64,000 nucleotides of DNA from Cyprinodon diabolis (Eukaryota; Chordata; Actinopteri; Cyprinodontiformes; Cyprinodontidae), in the NCBI GenBank assembly GCA_030533445.1, contig CM060066.1:36367235-36431234 (forward strand), written 5' to 3'. The notes under the pieces were generated by a model. That model was not told where the DNA came from. It saw only the letters and a program-made list of their open reading frames with translations, and searched no databases. Made by a program: the position numbers and the translations under genes. Below are positions 48,712 through 61,760 of this stretch, in pieces (positions within the stretch are counted from its first letter, which is position 1; every line of letters starts with the position of its first letter).

Positions 48712-49310
48712 TATTTTACATTTTCCATAGCAGAAAACACTGTACTTTGAAGATATTTGCAGCTTTGATGTACAATAAGTTTTTAATCCCAAAGCGTTTG
48801 GGTTCAGCTATAGGGTATAGGGTGGTGAGGCTTAAGGTGTCATTTAGTTAGATGCATGGGACGTTGCATAATGTTCATAACAATATCACTATTTTTAACT
48901 GGTACTTGCACTTCCCCCTCAATTAAAGTGATTGTATGTAATAGAGTGATGTAATGGAAGGTTAGGATAAAAGGGCTGACTGAAAAAACTGATAATAACT
49001 CAGGAGAGGATCTCCGGAACTGCCACTAGAAGTCACGAAGCTACTGACGAGGCTACCAGTGTGTCATTTATTCTCAGTACATAAGCTGGTGATCTCTGAA
49101 CACTAAAGCATCATGTAGCACAAAAACGAGACGGGTCAAGGGCAATGCTGTGAGACAGTTTAAAGCTGCTCTATTGAATCCTCCAAAAAAATGCACATCT
49201 GCAAAAGTACAAAGACATGGCTACCTACCAAAACTGGTGAAATGGACAATCAATACATTCATTAGAGGCTCAATAAAACTCTGTAGAAGGCATTTTGTAA
49301 AAATAATACC

Positions 49311-50094
49311 CCTTTCCCACTGACCCGGAATGACCTACGTTTAAATCGCCTCAGCCCTGATCGACATGCTGTGGGAACACCAGACCTGAGTTGACCTGCT
49401 AAATTACACAGAGACGGGGGATTTGGCGCCAACAAGTCCTCTCTGTCACGTATTTGTTCTGCCCAGCCACTGAACCAGATGAGTCCAATCTGTAGAGTGA
49501 ATTAACCTGTGCAGATTGGACTCACCTGGTTCAGTGGCATTGCAGAACAAACATATGACATAGAGATGATGCTGATAAAGATTCTCAGTCTTCCAGGTCA
49601 TAGTCATTCCGTAAAAGTTCAAAAAAATCCACTGGACTTGGTTTTCAAGATTTGAAGACGTTTCGCCACCTCTCCAGAAAGCTTTTTCACATTTGAATTG
49701 TGAACTTTTACGGAAAGACAAAGAGATGACTTGTTGACTCCAGATCCCCCATCTCTTAAATTATGTGCAACCTACGGGAGTCAACACACACTGCGCCAGT
49801 CGCTTCTGATCTAACAAGCCGTGACAACTCTGTAAACATTCAATAAATATGGAGCAGCACTGGTGGGAGGGATTCAAAAAGATAAAAGAGCGAAACAATA
49901 AATCACACTTACTACGTCCTGGCTTCTTTCCATGTTGCTCACCATTGTTTATTTTCCTGATTTCTGTTGCACTTGTGACATCTTCAAAACTAACCCAGCA
50001 TGATGGCGTCACCAGATACATAGCTGTGGGGGCACAGAGGTCATGTAGTGTGCCAGCTAAAAGTTAGGCCCAGCTTTTTCTGCCAGTGGGAAGG
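49311..50094. mobile_element. Probable TIR element with large internal fold-back
   Basis: CCTTTCCCACTG at the left and CAGTGGGAAGG at the right suggest the ends. Inside, 49411-49438 and 49728-49755 are inverted repeats (24 of 28). Within these lies a hairpin of 40-nt arms (49453-49492 and 49512-49551, 36 of 40 paired, 19-nt loop). A third 14-bp perfect pair is at 49607-49620 and 49702-49715. No transposase is seen. Confidence 0.55.
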
Positions 50095-51299
50095 AAGCCA
50101 AATGCCGATTGTTAGCGGGTCGACCCACGGTTGAAAAACCTGCATAAACCCGGTACATTTAGCAGCAAAGGGGCTTGGTAGCATCATTGTCTTGGAAGGC
50201 TGTCATATTAGATGATAGTATTTATATATATTTGAATGGCGGAGACCTAAATTCAATTGAAAATGTCTACAAATATTTCAAAAACAATTTCCACAGATGC
50301 TTTTCACCTACAAAGTTTTGGATAAGATGAGAGAGAAATTATTTAATCTATTGATTTATAAGGTTTTAAACTATGATCATAGCAAAAAATATTAGCGCAC
50401 AATATTTAAAAACTCCAAATTATAAATATACTATTTTTGCATAGAAAACAATCTATTAAAAACCCTATTTTTACACGAGTCTGTCAGATGAAATTATCTA
50501 TAGATAAGATTGTAGCTGTTTAAAAGTTTTTGAGCTATGAATATCTCCTGCAAGGGGATTGTTCTCCACAGATAGTGTGTGTGTTGCATCACATTCTGCC
50601 TGATCTTCACCGGGCCAAAGCAGGAATCATCCAACCACACACCACCAAAGAACATCAGGTGTCCGCTCCTGCCCTAAGACACACGCTTGACTCCACAAGG
50701 GGCCGTTCTACTTGAAAACACAGTGATGCCGATCAAGTCCTTGCCTGAGATTAGGGAGGTATGAGAGACAACGGGGGTGTTTTATTACCTCCCCCCGCTT
50801 CTATGTTATGGACCTCATTTGGTCCATGCAGTTCATCAGTGCTTTAGTGTGGGATGCATGCACTGAGTGAACAATTATAAGGCCACCTGGTTCCTTTTAA
50901 ATGTCTTCTCACTTCCTGTGTGCACTCAGCAAACATGCTTGGTGCATTAGGTGCTGAGCTTAGAGTGTGTGTGTGTATGTGTGTTGGATGTTCATAAGGA
51001 ATCAGTGCAGCCCTTAGACATGCTGCTCTCTGGGTATTTCCGTGTTTGTGTATGCTGTGGTTTCATTGTTTCCAGGATGGTTCCATTAAGCCTTCTTTCT
51101 TCTTGTAATATTGCAATGAATAATGCATGTGTAGCTCTTACACTGTAGTTCTCAATTAGTATTTCACATGGAAGCTCTCTTCTGCTGAAAATGGCTGAAA
51201 TTCTCTTCCAGGGAGGAGGTAATTTAACGGTGCATTTGGGGGGGAAGAGAATCTTCAGCAGTATCCTACTATCTTGTCCCCGGTGAAAGAGAAAGAAGA

Positions 51300-51900
51300 C
51301 TCTTGTTATAATTTTCATAATAATTTGGCAGATTACAATATGCTAATGTGATAATTACGGTGGATGCTTAGCATTAATCAGCTTGCGCCACCGCTGCTGT
51401 TGTGTTTACCGTCAGGATTATTGCGGCTGGCAGTGACATGCTTTCTTTCACCAGATGATGTTCTTAAGCTGACACACCGAGAAGCATTAGAGACGCACAT
51501 GCTACTTTGTTTGTGATTTATTTCTCTGTAAGCAGGAACTCCTAATTAGCTGGAGGAGGAATTATGTTGTAACAAGACTGGCACAAATCCATCCGAGCAG
51601 CAACAGTCGGACACAAAAAAAATGTGCTCGATATGATGAAAAGGAACACAGTCCCGCACCTTGCTGTAGCTGTTAGATGAGACCATTCTTCTTTTTAATA
51701 TCATTATTTATTCATGCGCACAGATCTCTTAAAGCTATGCGTTAAATACATAATGTAATGAGATCTGAGCTTTTTTCACCCTTTTTTTCTCGCCCTCCAT
51801 TACAGAGCCTATTAATGAGTTATTGAGCTTGTAAAGAGCAGCATATACAGCAATAAAGAATTCCTATATAAATCTACCCTGCATCATTACAAGAATTTCT
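51300..51900. promoter_or_regulatory. Possible conserved non-coding element
   Basis: The stretch has a balanced, low-repeat composition with many TAAT-core words (ATGCTAATGTG, GCATTAATCAG, CCTAATTAGC, ATTAATGAG) and no TE signature, unlike its surroundings. Such clusters are common in vertebrate enhancers. Conservation cannot be tested here; confidence is low. Confidence 0.22.
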
Positions 51901-53385
51901 TCAAAGTTTAGTAAGCCTTACTGGTAACTGTAATCTGTTTAGCTAAATGAAATGCTTTCAACTAACTTTTCTTGGCATCTTGGCCAAAAAAAAAACACAT
52001 ATATTTTCTGTTGCCTTTCACTAAGAGCCTCTGGCTATTGGTGGAGGAGGATGGGGGCACTAACAGCAGCTCTCCTCCTAGATGCATGTAAACATGTTGG
52101 TACAGTATATCTGGAAAGTATATCCATTGCTGCACCATTTCCATATCTAGTTATGTAATTAAGAAGGGCTGATGTCTATGTTAGTATGATACCCTAATAG
52201 GGTCTCGCATATATGCACTCACCCAAGTTTAACCTCTTTATTCACCTTTAGGAGTACTACAGAAAACTGGGTTGCGCAAATACTTTCCTCTTTAAAACAA
52301 CATATCTACTGGCTGTTAGTTTGGAGATGGTACCACCTTCATGACACCTCAGTCTTTTATTAACAAAAATTTAATTGATTAAACTTTTCTGTTTACATGA
52401 TTAAAGGAAATCTACATTTACTGTCACTAAATCCTTTAAGATCATCTTGTAGAGATTATCCACAGAGCTAATGATCTAATGTTTGAGTCAGTTTTGTTAA
52501 AGCAGAAATGCATCTTCAGGATCAGAATTTGAGACAACTTTAATCTTGGGGGTTTGGATTGCTGCCTCTGATATGATCCAGTACTCATTAAAGTCTACTC
52601 AGTCAGCACAACACACAAACTGTATAGAAGTCCTGGCAAACACACCAGGAGTCCTAAACAAAATGAGCCTATAAATAGTCAAGAGCTCCAAATACAATTA
52701 AAGTTTCTGCAAGCAGCTTCCATATCTCACATTGGGAAGTATTGGCTCAGCCAACCTGGGATGTTAATATAGCTCCATAATTTGGCTCCTAGAATAAACA
52801 GGCCAATTGTTTTCCATTGCAGACTGACTGCTAAGGGGCAGTGAAAACTTCAACTATTTGCCTAAACACTTTTTTTTATTCTCCAGGGAACCTGTTATCA
52901 TTGTTTTGTCTGTTTGAAAGCTGTCATTTATATTATAAGCAAGAGAATTCTCAGCTTGTTTTTGTGCAGCATTGGGAAAAATAAAACCACTTTCATTGCT
53001 CTGCCAATACCTTTTGTTTTGCCATCTTCCATCTAAATGTATCCTTACTATAAAGTAGCATACAGTCCAAGTCTGCAGGGACAAAGGTGAATAATCAGTA
53101 TGAAACTGCTTTGTTAGGATGGGTTAGCATATAGAAGCATTTTATGGTCTAGTAGAAGTTAAAGGAGAGATGATAATTGTCTTCCTCAGCATTTAGTTAG
53201 CCTTAGAGTGAAATGGAGTCAGATGAGAGCAGTTTGCTTGCATGGATGACACCAGAGCAGACTGCTGTAGGTGGTGACTGAGTGCTAAAGCCATCACCTG
53301 TTGTACATTTGTTCCTAACACCTCCGATCAACTGTCTGGTTTGCTTTGATTTCAGAAAGCTCTTCCTTAGATGAAGTAATATAAT

Positions 53386-53772
53386 TAAGGCTATTATTTT
53401 GAAAATCAATTAATCTATGGATAATTTTTTCAAATAATCTATTAATAATCATAAAGCCAAAGGTTTCTTAAAGAAGTTTTTTTTTTTTTTTAATGAAATC
53501 AAACCAGGTAAAACTAAAACTTTTCCACTTGAGGAGTTCTGGATAGAGCATAGGGACTGAAGAAACGTTTTTTTTTTTTTTTTTTTTTATCTTAAATGCA
53601 CAATTTTAACAATCTTTTTTTTATTTTTACAATCTTGATATAATTACATCTCTTAGTGGGTTGCTCTGTCAGCTAAAAGCATATTTTAGAGTCTCTATAC
53701 TCAAGTTAACTTACTACATTAGTTGACGATTATTTCAATAATAGATTAATCCGATTAATTGCTTCAGCCCTA
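53386..53772. mobile_element. Short hAT-like MITE (387 bp)
   Basis: It starts TAAGGCTATTATTTTG and ends GCTTCAGCCCTA. The flanks AATATAAT (53378-53385) and AATACAAT (53773-53780) match at 7 of 8 positions. It shares CTAAAACTTTTCCACTTGAG, GGTTGCTCTGTCAGCTAAA and TTAGTTGACGATTATTTCA with the elements at 8531 and 58332. A T-run of about 20 expands the middle. Confidence 0.83.
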
Positions 53773-54560
53773 AATACAATATATCACTTTGAGGCATTTC
53801 AATGTTTTCCCAATCTGCTATGGCTGCAGTCAGTCCATCGTTTTCTATGTTCATCTATCTTTTTATGCATTTTTCTATTTGTCTGTTTTACCTGTTCTTC
53901 TGAACATCGATCCAACATGATCCATCCGTCCATCTGCCAGTCCGTCGCTCCAACCACCTGCTGAAGCATCAAACCATTAATCTGTCCAACTATATTTATT
54001 CTGTGTACACTTTGAAGATCCTTGGAAAACGAATAAAATTCAACCATAATTTCCTTGCCATTTTAAAGAAAATACCAAAATAAAGGTGAAGAAGCAGCTG
54101 AGTCCTCTGTGAACGTGTGAATTATATCTCCAGCTGTGTTACCACATCATATTGTTTTGTTTTAGACCTTAAATGTGTTTTGCCTTTGTAGGTCACTGGT
54201 TTTACACGAACAAGTTAAGTCAGGCTTTCCGACACTAGAGGATCAAAATGAAATATTAAAGACGCCGTTTGCTGCTTTTTACTCAGACAGATGAGAGCTG
54301 GATTTGTTTGTTTTAAATCCCAGTGTCAGTACAACAGCTCCTTGCCCTCACTGTAGTTTATTTCCTGATAGAACAGGTCATGCAGTGAAGTAACTGCAAT
54401 AAAATGCTGTTTCAGAGCTGAAAGCCAGACTCCCTTGTGGGTTGGCTTAGCTGCCATATTTAGTAATCTGAAACCTGCTCTGATTGCATATTTACATGCT
54501 TTCTTCTGGTCGTCAAAAGAAGTTTCATTCTAGCTTCTGTCTTGTTGTATGTCTGTTCAG

Positions 54561-54736
54561 GTTGCAGCCATAAATCCCAGCCACCCACTTGCACAGATGC
54601 CGCTTCCGCCCTCAATGAAGAACTGCATCCAGCTGGCTGCATGTGAGGCCAACGAGCTGCTTCCCATGAACCCGGACCTCCCCGCTGACCTCTTCACCTC
54701 CTGTCTCACCACACCTATCAAAATTGCGCTGAGATG
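54561..54736 (+). CDS. rptor: Raptor, internal coding exon E
   Basis: Acceptor gtctgttcag, donor TG|GTAAAT; 176 bp coding for 58 residues plus two bases of a Trp codon, so the exon ends in phase 2. It begins [20 protein letters not shown], continues [16 protein letters not shown], and ends TTPIKIALR. This is the C-terminal part of the RNC domain and the linker to the armadillo repeats. Differences from the human protein I remember include NPSHP for NPNHP and ANELLPMNP for ATELLPMIP. The next exon, expected to start with the last G of Trp and then Phe-Cys-Met, is not found in the remaining 9.3 kb, so the gene continues beyond the window. Identification is certain. Confidence 0.98.
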
Positions 54737-55367
54737 GTAAATTTCTGTTCCTCATAGTCAAATCGTCTCACTTGTTGCCTCCATGAATATGTTTCAATAA
54801 TTTCCTCCTCCTGTAGATGAACTGTGCATTCTATTATCCAATATATTGTTTTCATTGACTTTTACTGGTAAGACTCAAATATGCCTCAGAATTGTATAAA
54901 ACACATTTTTTTTTCACTTTGACCATGCAGGGGATGTTTTATTTATTTAGTGTTATTTCTGTATTTGCCAATCACTGCCTAGGCACGCTGTCACACATGC
55001 TGGGCACAGAGTAGCTATTCCTTCAAGCTGCTGCTCAGTATTCAGCTGATGAGGAATATTCAGCTGTGATGAAAAATGTAGCCCGAGACCATCTGCAATG
55101 ATGCAGGGTGATCATCCCTGTAGAGGAAACGTCAGGAAAAAAAAAGGTGGAAGATGTTCAAGAAAAATGAGGTTCGGTTGATATAGTTGGTGGCCTGATG
55201 TAAATGCACTGCGATATATCATTCAAAGGACCATACTGATGGAAGCTGGAGATAAAGCACATTGGTTGCATCAGAAACGCAGCAGCTGTCAGTGTTGGGT
55301 TTTCCTTTTTAGCATGACATGGTTGCATCAGCTAATAGAGACACACGAACAGCCTTGGTATACAGTC

Positions 55368-55376
55368 ACAAAAAAA

Positions 55377-55408
<32 letters not shown>

Positions 55409-55410
55409 CA

Positions 55411-55490
<80 letters not shown>

Positions 55491-55493
55491 TAA
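55368..55493. repeat. Compound microsatellite poly(A)-(AT)n-(ATT)n
   Basis: About 26 A, then an AT run, then about 26 ATT units, followed by a G run at 55511-55518. The Lys, Ile and Tyr runs in overlapping frames are artefacts. Confidence 0.96.
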
Positions 55494-55569
55494 TTTATTT
55501 ATTTTTGGTGGGGGGGGGTCATATTTGGGGTCAGGATGACAAAGAAGGCATCATATGATCTAGTCCACT

Positions 55570-56399
55570 CAGGGGTTGACGTTAAGGATTTTTACCTTCG
55601 GGCAAGTGATTTTCACATTTCATTTGCCCAGAAACAATTTTTACTTGCCCAGTATAATGTTTGCTAAATATAGTTCCTAATATTCATTTTTGTATATATA
55701 TCAATGAAACATGTTTGTTTTTTAAATGTTTTTGTAATTCAGTATTTTTTAAGTTTACATGTTCCTGGTGTGTATCTGCATGCGTCAGATAATGAACTCA
55801 AGCCTACATTACCGTGTTAACATGCTTTTCATCTGCACATTCTTTTCAAACTAAACTTTGCTTTAAACTGTTGTGTGCTTGGAAAAATATAAATTGTAAT
55901 GTTAAAAATCTAAAAAAAAACTTGACAGCTTAAAAACTTAAGATAAATCACAAGACAAATGAATAACTTTTATTTTAGAGTCACGGTATGTTTATACAAG
56001 ATTATACTATTAATATAATCTGACTGTTCTAGAGAATCATTATACTTAGTTATTTTATACAGGGTTTCCACAGTCTTACATAATTTCAGAATTCTCTGAC
56101 TTCTAACAGACTCAGGATTAGTTTTCCCTGACAAAATAAATGCAGCCGTTTGTCATTTTGGCAACTACATCAAAATTACCGCTAGGTGGACAAAAATCAC
56201 GCCATCTGGTGGAAAATCACCCGGCTTTTCCAAATCACGCGAGAATGTGTATAAAACAACAAAAATGGCGCCGGCAACACTTCTGGGTCGTTTTCATCAT
56301 TGCACTTGCCCGGCGGGCAAATGCAAAGAAATTTATATTCTCCCAACAATAAAAACTACTTGCCCCGGGAGATCCGGCGATGGTTAACATCGAGCCCTG
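55570..56399. mobile_element. TIR element with CAGGG ends (830 bp)
   Basis: Left CAGGGGTTGACGTTAAGG and right TTAACATCGAGCCCTG form an imperfect terminal repeat. The subterminal words CGGGCAAGTGATTTTC and CTACTTGCCCCGGGAG extend it. The flanks TCCACT (55564-55569) and TGCACT (56400-56405) match at 5 of 6. It resembles 37205-37823 in end type and duplication length. It is non-coding. Confidence 0.7.
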
Positions 56400-58331
56400 T
56401 GCACTGCCTAATATGTAACATCATATTACTTTTGTATTATGTTTCAGTTCCATTGCTTTGCCTAAACTTGGTGCACTTATAGACACTTTCTTATCAGCAA
56501 TGTAATATCTGTCTTCATCTGCCAGACCTACTGAGTTACTTTCACAGTTTATGGAAGTCTGTCATCAGCTGATCTCAGCCTGACAGCCTGAAATTCATGA
56601 ATACTCAATTGTTTTATTGCCTCATGCTTCTTTCAATCTGAGCACAATATACCTAGTCATAGTGGACCAACCTGGATTGGATTTTAGAGTTTTATTGGTT
56701 GCCTCCATGACATGTCAGCTCAGGTTATCCTGATTTCTTCATCAAAAACTGGAAAAACTATCAGAGAACGAGAAGCTTGCAAGATGCACAGATCTGGTTT
56801 TCTGATAAATATGAATGATATTCTGTTAAATCCACCTTCTATTTCACAATTTTTTTATGCGTTTTGTTCCTTCATTGTCCTTTGATTAGATATGATGTCT
56901 TTCATGACTACAAGAATGAGAATAGAAGCAAAGTGAAGCATGCACAAATCCAGCCTGCCTGGCTCACTCATTACCCATTGGCTTTAGGGGATTTCTGCTC
57001 TCATGAAAACTGTAAAAAGCAGGTGATCAGCTCATCATTAATGCACCTCACTACTTGCCCAGATACAGTCTCTATCTGCTCTGTTCAAAGTCCCTTTGGT
57101 TGCATAAATCAGTATTTCCTAGCACCCTTTTTATTTTTGCATTTTAATGACTGATTTCACTTTGTAGATGCTGAAAGTCGCAGGAGCAATTTAACAAATT
57201 TTCCCCTTGAATTTCAAACTTTTTTAAAAGGATCTAAGTGGGAATGACATGTTGCCTTCCGAGGGTGTCATACAGAAAGACAAATGTTTCTGCTCTGCCA
57301 CAAATGTTCAAGAGTTAAGTTCATCTTCCCCTGCTTTAAATCCACATCCTGTCATGACCTTCAGCATAATGAGGTCTCACTTCTTCGCCATAAATATTGA
57401 TCACTTACCAGCATTTCCTCTCAAGGAACACGTTCCTGAGAGGCTGTTTGATGTTATTGCCTGAATTATTCCTTAATACAAAAAAAGGAAAAATGATATA
57501 TCTCTGTAGTTTGGGCAAAATTGGGCCTTTTTCATTCTGATTTAGACTCTGTTGGGGTCAGGTTTACATTTCTGTTCAGGCCTCAGGTGAGGCAGTGATT
57601 CATCGGTTCGGCTGGGAAATGATAAATGGCCTGCATGTATAAAGCGCCTTTTCAATTCAGAGGACTTCAAAATGCTTCAAAAACATTCACGCGCTGATGG
57701 TGCTATGCTACATAATAGCCACAGCTGCCATCGGGCTCGCGCTCTGTGCACCATCAATGGACAATGCGGGCTTAACCTTAGACCGATGGAACCGTTGTTT
57801 AAACCAGCAACTGTGTGGATGCAGGATTAATTCCCTTTTTTATTTATTTATTTTTTCACCGGTGTTTCATTGTCATTACACTGTCACAAGTACAGAGCAA
57901 CAAAATTAACTCAGCATTTAACCCATCCCATCCCTGCCATTGTGCAGCCATTGTGCAGCCCACTGCACATGTTTTTTTTGCACATATCTTTTGTATTTTT
58001 TTTATATTTGTTAATGAATTATATGTGACACTTTTTTCCTGAGCTCAGTGAATGCTAAAAAATTTAAAACAAGTAAATGTGCATGTTTTAATGTGCAGAC
58101 TTATTTATTTCTGCAGTTTTATCATCAAAATAAATATGATGTTAAGCAGAAAAGCTCTTAATATTACATACATTAACTCAATATGATTATAGAATAGATC
58201 ATTTATTCAGAGTTGCACTCCTGATACAACTAATTACCTTTTTTTTAATTTGCAATTGAGTTTTATAATATTTAAATGTTCATAATCGTTCATAAAAGTA
58301 AGTTTTTGATTATTTAGGTCACATTGGATGT

Positions 58332-58640
58332 TAGGGCTGCAACTAAAGATTATATTTAAATCAATTAATCTGTTAATTATTTTCAATTAACCGATGAAGA
58401 ATGGGATAGCAAAAGTTTCCTTAGTGAATACTTTTTATGAAATTAAACCAGGTGAAACTAAAACATTTCCACTTGAGGAGTTCTGCACAGACCAAATTGA
58501 CAGTTGAAGAGTTTTTACATATTTCTTTTTTACAGTTTTGGTATAATTACTGCTCTCAGTGGGTTCCTCTGTCGGCTAAAGGCATATTTTAGAGTTTCTA
58601 CTCTCTAAATTAGTTGACGATTATTTCATTGTGCAGCCTA
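58332..58640. mobile_element. Short hAT-like MITE (309 bp)
   Basis: It starts TAGGGCTGCAACTAAAG and ends TTGTGCAGCCTA. Internal words CACTTGAGGAGTTCTGCAC and TTAGTTGACGATTATTTCAT tie it to the family at 8531 and 53386. The right part is shortened and the flanks do not give a convincing duplication. Confidence 0.78.
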
Positions 58641-61529
58641 ATTGTTTCTGTGAAGCTTTTCAGTAACTGCACCCCACACTTGAAAGGGCTGGACCCATGA
58701 CTTTAAGAGTATAGCTGGATTTACTCAGACAAAGCAGTTGACTTTTTTCCATTCTTTTTATTTCCCTATTTTGTGGTCAGTCTTAACAACAGTCAGGTAA
58801 AAACCTTAGGACAGAAAGACAGTTATGTTTGTTAGTGAACATATAATATTCAGGACACACAAACTATAAATGAAATCAAAATACTTGAATCATTATAATC
58901 TTTTACACATGACAGTTTTACAAAATGTACCACAATATTGCACCTTGCTCAGACATTTAATCTTAAGTACCATACAACACAACCTAATAAAGCACAACTT
59001 GGATGTACATTTCCATAATTATTTACACCACTGCAGCCATTTTCAAATTAAGGAGCATAAATCAAATGAGGAGGACTCCCCTAAAATTACACATACTTAA
59101 AGAGCAGTAGCAGTAAGATCCTATAAAATTCAGATTTCTTACCGACTTTATCTTCTTCTTTTTTGACATGGGCCCTCAATTCTCTGCAGCTAGTTTTCAG
59201 CACGAGTCTCTTACACAACTTTTAAGAAAATAGCAGCTGCTTTCCTAAGTGTCATTTATGCCTTCAGCAATGTGAGGCAAAGCACTTCAGGTGTGCACAC
59301 TAATAGCCCCGCCCTGGGCTGCCACCGATAGCAGGTCGTTGCAACAGTTTCCGCCCAACTGGATGTCAAACTATTTTCATATATGTGTTACATTTAAAAT
59401 TTTGAAACCTACTTGCTTACATCAGTTTTATTAAAAATTAAATGGAATAAAACGTTTATTTCTAAATAAAGTGTTAAGATTAATTGGAGAAAACAAAAAA
59501 GCAACAAAAAAAAAACGTGTTGGAATATTTTTCATTAGGAGCAAACAGCCCTTTAAGGAATGGAAAATGCATTCATCTCTATGCATCTGGAAGAAGGATG
59601 ACTTTCTCAGTAAAGTTATGAATGCATTTTGCTGCATGAATATTTTACATAAAAACTTGTAGTGCAAATCATATGAATTATTTGTGCTAATCAGTTTTCC
59701 AAACCATAATCATTCAAAGAGACCCTTTTATGGAAAACTGTGCCTGCTCCAAACCTTTAGAGATATTCTATGTTAAAATGTGAAGTTTTAAATGTGATCG
59801 TTTCTCATTTTAGAGAAATGTTTCTCCAACACCGAGACTTCGTTCCAAACAACAAAAACATCTTTGAGAGCAGAAATTGATATTTTGCCTTTAAACTGAG
59901 TTTGATCTTTGTAATAACTGCTAAAAAAAAGGCATGACTTACTACGTTTAACTTCCCTTTAGGATTAATGAGGTATTTTTTAATGAAATTGAACTGAATT
60001 TAATTATACTTTGACATACACCCGCCATGACCAATGCAAGGTTCTACCTTTATTTATATCTTCACCACTTAACCAGCTCTTCTATAATCTTTTAATATTA
60101 TTGCCTAAACCTTGAGATGAGAGGATCAAGAAGCGGAGGACAAAACAAGCTAGGGATGTGCTGCAGCAGTTCAGCAAGGTTAGGGAGGGACAGTGAAGGA
60201 ATGCACTGATGTGCTGGCTTACCTTCACTTTAAAACTTTAATGAGATGCATTGAAGGATAGATGATGGGTTTGAGCAGAGAGAGGAGGTTAGGGAGAGAC
60301 GGGCAGGGAGGGTGCATGTGTACCTTTCATTGCTCAGCTGAGCAGAAAATCATTATTGATAGAGCGGCATCTTTAAGGGATTTCCCTGCTGCTACTGCAG
60401 TGGGTAGGGAGGAATCTGGAAGATGTGTGCCTCCTAAAATAGAGACGGGGAGCTGGATGGCACAGGGGAACAGGGAGGGAGAAGCTGTGATGAGGGAATA
60501 AAAGATCGGGGTGCAGATTCTCCTGGGGGGCATTCAGCTTGATGGACCTGTTGAGCTGTCCACCTATTTGGTTCAGAGTGAAATATCAGCGCTTCTCTCA
60601 CACCGATAGCTCAAAAGGTTTCTGATTCCTTTTTACTTTTACTGATCCCGACCTTATCTTTTATTTTTTTACAAGTCACCATCAGCATTAAGAAATCTTT
60701 CTATTTCTTTAATCTATTAATGTTTATTTACTAAATGCTGCAAAATTTTGAACTTGAACATTTCTAAACTATCCTGATATCGGATTATTTAGTAAAGTCT
60801 TTACCATCACTTAGGGAGAAGCATTCAGTCCTTCATTTATTTATACATTCACAAATTCTGAACTTAATGTAATGCTTTTTCAACTCAGGAAAGAGCGTTT
60901 ATTGTTTTCAAGTCATGACTTGCACTTTAAGACAGCAGAGTGCAAACCAGTGCTTCGTAGTTGCATCACCTATCAATGGATTGCATGAGATGATAGATCA
61001 ATATTGTGTCTGATCTACAGCTAACAGATTTAGTGCTTCTTTTTGACTTCTAGAAAATACTTAAAACAAGTAGATCTGTGCAAGAACCTATGTTTGGGAA
61101 TCATTTATCACTGTAGAGAGAGGGGAAGATTTTATTTTTCTTTGATTTCTGTTGATATGTAAATTATTTAGTTGCAGTATTTTTGAATGGTTTATTTATG
61201 TAAAGTGAAAAGTTCTTCAGGCTAATAAAACAGGTTTTCTAAGCCTGGAGTTCTATGTATAATTTTTTGTTGAAATTGAAATAATTCAAAGTGGCAAAAA
61301 GTCTTATATTCGTTATTTTGATTAATGATATGAGACTGATGAGGCCTCATATGTATATGCTCCACTTCCCAAAGCTCAAAATGCCATAAAAGATGGTTAA
61401 TCTGAGGTGAAACATAAACCATCTGTGTTTTATTATTTTCTGGCTAAGGGACCATAATGTTAGAATTTAAAATTTAAACAGATTTATAGAAATGAATGGA
61501 AAAATTGATCAAATGAATTCAGTGAAGAG

Positions 61530-61760
61530 GGTAGTCCACCTTTCTCCAGGCCATGGTTCTCCACTGGAGAAAGGTGAACTCCCCTATTAAGGTCGATGGA
61601 GAGTCCTTGTCTCAAGGGGAGGAGTTAAAGTATCTCAGGGTCTTGTTCATGAGTGAGGGATGGGTGGAGCGTCAGATCGATAGATGGATCAGTTTGGCAG
61701 TGATGTGATCGCATCAGAGTGTTGGGCTGCATAGTGGGAGAACATACACCGTGAGCTGGG
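61530..61760 (+). mobile_element. RTE/Rex3-like LINE fragment, upstream part
   Basis: The translation contains EELKYLRVLFMSEG then ERQIDRWISLAVM, the segment that normally lies just before the region preserved at 1948-2480. A stop follows directly. Both fragments therefore come from the same LINE type, from adjacent parts of its polymerase C-terminal region. It is 5' and 3' truncated. Confidence 0.65.

Larger units (their letters stand above)
45457..54560 (+). other. rptor: Intron of rptor between exons D and E (9.1 kb)
   Basis: GT (45457) to AG (54559-54560), phase 0. It contains a TTCC array (46460-46558), a Tc1 relic with a nested MITE (about 47495-48711), a fold-back element (about 49311-50094) and a hAT MITE (53386-53772). 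A pyrimidine-rich stretch (about 45950-46440) gives long open frames without meaning. The segments 46600-47480, 48720-49300, 50160-51290 and 51910-53370 show no gene; the segment 51300-51900 is discussed as a possible conserved element. Confidence 0.93.

Noticed and set aside
53820..53960. Possible repeat with CATCCATC-like words
   Set aside because: Only scattered, degenerate units; no regular array.
55239..55558. Frames with Lys, Tyr and Ile runs
   Set aside because: These are translations of the poly(A), AT and ATT arrays.
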